A stretch of 64,000 bases of DNA from Scalesia atractyloides (Eukaryota > Streptophyta > Magnoliopsida > Asterales > Asteraceae): assembly GCA_947069175.1 (NCBI GenBank), contig CAMTDV010000003.1:29848853-29912852 (forward strand), in the 5' to 3' direction. A program made the position numbers and the translations under genes. The notes under the pieces are model-generated. The model did not search any database. It saw only the letters and a list, made by a program, of their open reading frames with translations, and was not told the DNA's origin. Positions 58,204 through 64,000 of the stretch are shown piece after piece. Position 1 is the stretch's first letter. Each line of letters starts with the position of its first letter.

Positions 58204-59700
58204 GCAAGGCGAGAAGGCAGACATCGTCACGAACATCATCTCTTACATGCAAGCTCAGAAGTATCTTCGGAAGAAGAACTCTTTTGCTTTGCTCGCACTG
58301 GTCACCGAACAGTCTAAGGACGAGAAGCGGATTCAAGATATCCCCATCGTCCGTGACTTTCCCGATGTGTTTCCAAAGGAGTTACTCGGTCTTCCACCAC
58401 ATCGACAAGTAGAGTTTGAAATCGAATTGGCGAGCCATGCGACTCCTATCGCCAAGGCCCCGTACCGCTTAGCTCCAGCAGAGCTGCAAGAGCTGTCTAC
58501 CCAACTTCAAGAATTGTTGGAAAAAGGATTTACTGACCCAGTACTTCACCATGGGGAGCTCCGGTCCTTTTTGTCAAAAAGAAGGATGGGACCTTCCGCA
58601 TGTGCATCGACTACAGGGAACTCAATAAGGTTACCGTCAAGAACCGCCATTACCTCGCATCGACGATCTTTTCGACCAGCTCCAGGGGTCAAGCTACTAC
58701 TCCAAGATTGATCTATGGTCCGGTTATCCCCAGCTACGCGTTAGGAAGGAGGATATCTCCAAGACGTCATTTCGCACTCGGTATGGCCATTACGAGTTCT
58801 TGGTCCTGCCCTTCGGTATCACCAATGCACCCGCTGTGTTCATGGACCTCATGAACCGTGTGTGTAAGACGTATCTCGACAAGTTTGTCATCGTGTTCAT
58901 CGATGATATACTCATCTACTCTAAAGGTGAAGAAGAACATGCTGAGCATCTGCGGTTATTGCTGGAACTACTTCAACAGGAGAAAATATATGCCAAGTTT
59001 TCGAAGTGTGATTTCTGGATTCGGGAAGTTCAGTTCCTCAGGCATATCATGAATGAAAAGGGTATACCCGTTGATCCCGCCAAGATCGATGCTATCAAGA
59101 ACTAGGAAGCACCCAGGACACCGACAGAGATCCTCCAATTTTTGGGTTTTGCTGGTTATTACAGACATTTCATCGAGGGATTTTCTAAGATCGCACAACC
59201 GCTTACCACTCTCACTCAGAAGAGCACCAAGTATGCTTGGGGTAACAAACAGGAAGCAGCATTTCAATTACTAAAGCAGAAGCTTTGCGGTGCGCCCATT
59301 TTGTCCTTTCCAGAAGGGACAGATGATTTTGTTGTATATTGTGACGCTTCCATTCAGGGATTGGGATATGTGCTCGTGCAACATGATAAGGTCATCGCGT
59401 ATGCATCCCGACAGTTGAAGGTCCACGAGAAGAACTACACGACACATGACTTGGAATTGGGAGCAGTTGTGTTTGCACTTAAGATTTGGAGACACTATCT
59501 ATATGGAACAAAGTGCACAATCTACACGGATCACAAGAGCCTCCAGCATATTTTTTATCAGAAGGAGTTGAACATGCGACAGTGTCGCTGGGTCGAACTC
59601 CTGAACGATTATGAATGTGCCATTCGGTATCACCCGGGTAAAGCTAACGTGGTAGCTGATGCCCTCAGTCGGAAGGAGCACTTGAAACATTGTCGAGTAC
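58204..59700 (+). pseudogene. pol: E3 reverse transcriptase and RNase H
   Basis: The linker reads through from protease to ~58530, where 1 nt is lost. A second loss (~4 nt) lies near 58648. Piece 58800-59105 holds FIDDILIYSKG and ends in a TAG that is TGG elsewhere. Piece 59142-59700 carries GYYRHFIEGFSKIAQP, YCDASIQGLGYVLVQ, TDHKSLQHIF and ADALSRKE, a nearly full RNase H. Confidence 0.92.
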
Positions 59701-61048
59701 GAACACTACAGTTCACAATTCATTCTGGGTTACCCGAACAGTTAAGGAAGAGAACATCAAGGCCGAATCTGTGGGATAGATGGAACGCGATTGGGAAGTG
59801 AAACCCAATGGTACCCGGTATTTCATGAACCGTATATGGGTACCTCTCTACGGAAACCTCAGGAAGCTAGTTATGGACGAAGCTCACAAATCCCGATACT
59901 CTGTCCATCCTGGTTCAGATAAGATGTATCAAGACCTTAAAGCCGCGTACTGGTGGCCCAACATGAAAGCGGATATAGCCACCTACGTGAGCAGGTGTTT
60001 GACTTGTGCGAAAGTCAAGGTGGAATACCAGAAGCCATCAGGGCTACTTAAACAACCTGAGATCCCAGTGTGGAAATGGGATCAGATCTCGATGGACTTT
60101 ATCACTAAACTCCCGCGAACTCCGGGTGGTTGCGATACCATCTGGGTAATCGTGGATCGTCTAACTAAGTCTGCCCACTTCCTAGCGCCCAAAGAAATAG
60201 ATAACATGGATAAGTTGACTCGCATCTACATAAAGGAAGTAGTTTCTCGGCACGGGGTGCCAACGTCCATCATTTCAGACAGAGATGCTCGTTTCACGTC
60301 CAACTTTTGGCGGTCACTTCAGAAAGCGTTGGGTACACGCTTAGATATGAGCACAGCTTATCACCCTCAGACGGATGGTCAAAGTAAAAGGACCATTCAG
60401 ACCTTGGAGGACATGCTTAAGGCATGCGTGGTAGACTTCAGGAACAGTTGGGCAGAAGTCGGTGACAGTCAACTCACAGGTCCTGAGTTGATACTTGAGG
60501 CTACTGAAAAGATTGTGCAAATCAGAAAACGCATGGCAGCGGCACGGGATCGACAGAAAAGTTACGCTGATCAACGACGCAAACCGCTCGAATTTCAAGT
60601 AGGTGACCGCGTCCTACTGAAAGTGTCAACCTGGAAGGGTGTAATTCGTTTTGTAAAACGAGGCAAACTAAATCCACGGTACATAGGCCCATTTGTGATT
60701 TGGAAGCGTATCGGGCCCGTAGCTTATTAGTTAGACCTTCATGCCGAACTTAGTGGAGTTCACAACGTTTTTCACGTGTCCAATCTGAAGAAGTGTCTAT
60801 CAGATGAGACCCTAGTCATTCCATTGGATGAGATTCAAGTGGATGAGCAACTGCATTTTGTGGAACAACCTATCGAGATCATGGACCGTGAGATCAAGAC
60901 TCGAAGGCACAACAAGATACCGATCGTAAAGGTTCGTTGGAACTCTAAGCGTGGACCGGAATTCACGTGGGAAAGAGAGGACCAAATGAAAAGCAAATAT
61001 CCACACCTTTTTGCAGTTGAGCAGCAATCTGACTTTATCGCCAACTGA
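59701..61048 (+). pseudogene. pol: E3 integrase with chromodomain-like tail, catalytic Glu lost
   Basis: Frame 59780-60730: zinc part (SRYSVHPGSDKMYQDL, CLTCAKVKVEYQ), core with IVDRLTKSAHF, SDRDARF and then DGQSKRTIQT, where the third catalytic residue (Glu in B and E2) is Lys. After FRNSW ~114 bp are missing in frame relative to E2. A stop at 60728 precedes the final frame 60776-61048 with VKVRWNSKRGPEFTWERED. Confidence 0.92.
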
Positions 61049-61196
61049 ATTTCGGGGCGAAATTCTTTCAACATGGGGATGATATGACAGCCTGGGATTT
61101 ACTTATACCATTCTAACAAACTGAATCTTTGTGCGTTACATTCTAAACCGCGTTTACTCAATTTTCGGGACGAAAATTCTTTCAACATGGGGATAA
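61049..61196 (+). other. E3 duplicated polypurine-tract region
   Basis: First tract ends near 61084 and the second at 61196, 112 bp apart as in E2. Confidence 0.8.
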
Positions 61197-63796
61197 TGTG
61201 ACATCCCGACTTTTCAGGTATCTTAATGCGCTACTTTATTGTTATTCATTCCTACGCTGATTAATTCGGAGAATTGACTACGCGCTCGCAATAACTACGC
61301 TAACTTTGTGAATCTATTGGGTGAATTACATGCAATGTGTTATTAGATGGGTTGTATCTGAATTACGTGCTATGTGTTATTAGACGTTTGTGAATAATTG
61401 CCGAGTCGTATTGTGTGTAGTTATTTATCAGATTATAATGAACGGTTAGTAAATTCTATTTATAAGCCGAACCGAACCAAGCCTGTGAAACATGTGACTT
61501 CGCGACCAAGCAAACCCAACCCGCCACCCACACCCCCTTGCGGCCCACACTTCCTTGCGGCCCAAGGAATTAACCCAAACCGCCCCCCTATCACGACCCC
61601 CCCCTTATATTATGTATACATGCATGTTGTAAAAAAAAACAAAACCCTAATACCCTAGTGAAGTCGACGACAGCCCCCACCCTCTCTCGGTCACGCAAAC
61701 CCCACGTCCCTCGGATCGATTCCAAGCTTGTCCCGGTTCGCTAATTGTCATCGTTTCAAGGTTATGGTTTAATTGTATTGCGATTCACACTAGTTTTTGT
61801 GTAATCTTGATCATGATTTTGTGCTGTATGATATTTAATGAAAAAGTGTTGTGGTGTATGATTAGTTCGGATGAATATGCGAATCTTTGCGATTGAGATG
61901 ATATGTTTGAATATTAAAATTGTAGGCTGCCTTTATCGATAAAGATCATGATATATATTCAGGGTTTGCATGAATATTGATATGTATGATGATATTTGAC
62001 AAGTTAACCTGCTGTTAATCAATACAACTAAGCGTCATGGCCGTTTAAACATGTTCTAATGCGATAAAGTCGAAAACAATAAGCTGATTGACATTTACAG
62101 CCAACTTCAGTTGGCTGTAACCTGATCATTATTTATCGAAAAGTGGATTTTCTGAAGCCTAATGCGATGAACTCTTCAAATGGCGTCGGATTCATATTTT
62201 TCTGAGGTCGTTTGCTATTTTTAAATGGTCATTTAGTGCAGCAACTGAAGCTGCGTAACTTCTGCAGAATTTGCAGGTTGTTTTAACGAGTCGGATCTCA
62301 TAGTTTGTATGGGGTTAGGTCACGAAATTTTTACAGTAACTAGAGACGGGAATTTCCGAAAATCTCCCACTGAAATTTCGTTAATCGGATGAATGATGAT
62401 TTTTAAATAATTGTTCTCGTGGACTGCAGTCAGAAACCGACGAATCTGACTGCAGCCTAGTATATAAATGTTTATAAATAATTGGTAAAGATTTAGGATT
62501 TAAAAATTTTACACAAATTTTAAAGTATAATTGACACCTCCTGTAAAAAATTGGAACTTTTTGAATGTTGAAACTATTTATAAAAATCCTCGAAAACAGC
62601 CCAGTTATGAACAAGCTGAAACATGATAACTTGCGTTTGTGTACCTAAGTGTTGTATGACTTATCCTGTGTTTATGACGAGTTGGTTTGATCGTTATTTT
62701 GTATGGTGATATTTTGCATGCAGGAATATTGTTTCGAATTGGTTATTACATGTGCCGTACTGTGTGTTAGTTATGCGTAGGTTTTGTGTCAGTGTGTTCA
62801 CACACTAACTTTGAATCGGTTGACATGTTAGGACGCGATTAGCGGTTCCATCATTTGCTTCTTTTGCGTTTATCTAACCGAGCAATTTAAGGTGAGTTCA
62901 CGGCCCCAATTTTATCTGGTTTTAAACAACAGGGGGAGAAACATGTATACGCTCTACAACTTAATCTTTTTACGTTATGCGAAATTAACCCCGTTAACTA
63001 TTCGGTAACTAAGTTAATGTTAATGTATGTTATGGTTACTAAGTAGCTTTATCACGTAAGTCCTCAACCAACTCTCGGATCCTTAGTATTGGGTTAGATA
63101 GCGGGGAAATTATAGTAGTACTACTGGGCTCGACAAGCCCCACCCGAGCTAGTCACGCTAGCCGACCAGGAATGGTCAATGGGTGATTAATTTTGGCCTA
63201 ACTTTCGCCATGGTCAGTGTTAGACCTGGCAACATAGAGGTAACAACAGTCAGCTTCGATCGAGAACTCTTACGTGACGTAACTTTAGGCTCGCTACCTA
63301 CATGTTAACATTGAACTTATTTACGAAACAACCTTATAATTCCAGGTTAGGAATAATGGAACTATGTCGTTATCCCGGGTTAGGGATAACGTGGGAAAAC
63401 AATCTTTTAAACTGAACTTGTGAACTTATAAAAACCTGTGAACTCACTCTTCTTTAATGTTGACACTTGTTTCTTTGCATGTCTCTCAGGATGCTAGGAG
63501 CGCTAGGTGCACGCACTTTCCTTTGATCAAGACATTTTTATCGAGTCCTTATTTACGAATAGTTTTCGGGATTTTGGATTTGGCGTTTATGTTGGCGCCC
63601 GTTACTTTATTTTAATACATCCGCTAAACTTCGAAACCTTGATATTTTAAAAATGACTATGCATGTTTACAACAAATGTTTTTGGAAAACGTTTAAATAA
63701 ATCCTATAGAGTCTTCGATGTTGCTAGTGTATGAGATTCTGGTTTGATCACACGCCTAGCGGTAATACTCCGCAAGTGGAAATTGAGGGTGTGACA
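61197..63796 (+). repeat. E3 3' LTR, 2600 bp
   Basis: TGTGACATCCCGAC to GGGTGTGACA, without the 252-bp duplication of the 5' LTR. Confidence 0.94.
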
Positions 63797-64000
63797 GAGT
63801 GTGTGAGTTGGAGAACTTCCTGAATGTCGCCACTAGGCGCATCTTTGGTCTAGAGTAGGAGGTGGCCGACCATCGCGATTTGCTCCACCTATCACCATCC
63901 CCACCAACCCTTCCACCGCAGTAGCATGTTTATTACTATCTTTTGGGGATCAGACCCACTTTTGATGATCTGGCCTTGGAAGATTCAGCTTGAAAGATCC
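63797..64000 (+). mobile_element. D: F2-type ORF1 fragment, right part
   Basis: Begins with the GAGTG duplication and continues as the coiled-coil end of an ORF1 like B's. TAG at 63922 is followed by GCATGTTTATTACTATCTTTTGGGG-type 3' sequence matching 18779 onward. It runs off the right edge. Confidence 0.82.

Larger units (their letters stand above)
53503..63796 (+). mobile_element. E3: complete F1 Ty3/gypsy element
   Basis: Both LTRs, primer site, gag with intron, protease, pol, double polypurine tract and a perfect 5-bp target duplication are present. ORF1 is deleted. Every large frame is broken, so it is not autonomous now. It is nested in D. Confidence 0.95.

Overview
This is plant nuclear repeat DNA with no recognisable host gene, tRNA, rRNA or CRISPR. 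Every long reading frame that I could identify belongs to an LTR retrotransposon or an endogenous pararetrovirus (EPRV), and nearly all are interrupted by stops or frameshifts. Initiator-Met-type primer sites (TGGTATCAGAGCC), Ty3/gypsy chromodomain elements, Ty1/copia elements and a Caulimoviridae-like provirus point to an angiosperm. The style of the repeats reminds me of Asteraceae, but that is an impression only.

Layout from left to right. (1) 1-6846, minus: element E1, a Tekay-like Ty3/gypsy element of family F1, running off the left edge. Its 5' LTR (4223-6846) abuts viral sequence, so E1 sits inside the provirus. (2) 6847-~16468: the EPRV. A plus-strand unit (protease, RT, RNase H, C-terminal region, promoter, primer site, start of the movement protein) meets a minus-strand unit tail-to-tail at ~11420. 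The result is a ~1.8 kb-per-arm inverted repeat with a 32-nt spacer. The minus unit continues through promoter, C-terminal region, coat protein and movement-protein linker, but protease-RT-RNase H is deleted. (3) ~16483-28144, plus: element B, family F2, with a truncated 5' LTR, ORF1, gag, pol and a 4.4 kb 3' LTR. (4) 28475-42932, minus: two decayed copia elements (C1, C2) in tandem around one shared LTR. C1 is interrupted by a truncated F2 LTR. (5) 42933-53426, plus: E2, an F1 element with two unlike LTRs and non-matching flanks. (6) 53427-53502 and 63797-64000: pieces of another F2-type element (D), split by (7) E3, 53503-63796, a complete F1 element with a perfect 5-bp target duplication GAGTG.

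The F1 and F2 elements share one plan: LTR, Met primer site (where kept), an extra acidic coiled-coil ORF1, gag with CCHC knuckles, protease, RT, RNase H, integrase and chromodomain-like tail. All three F1 copies carry the same 83-bp GT...AG segment near the gag N-terminus, and its removal joins the reading frame exactly, so it is probably a real intron. The EPRV inverted repeat, with a promoter at each outer end, could produce double-stranded viral RNA. These two, an ocs-like palindrome in the viral promoter, and the recombinant F1 LTRs are the most interesting points.
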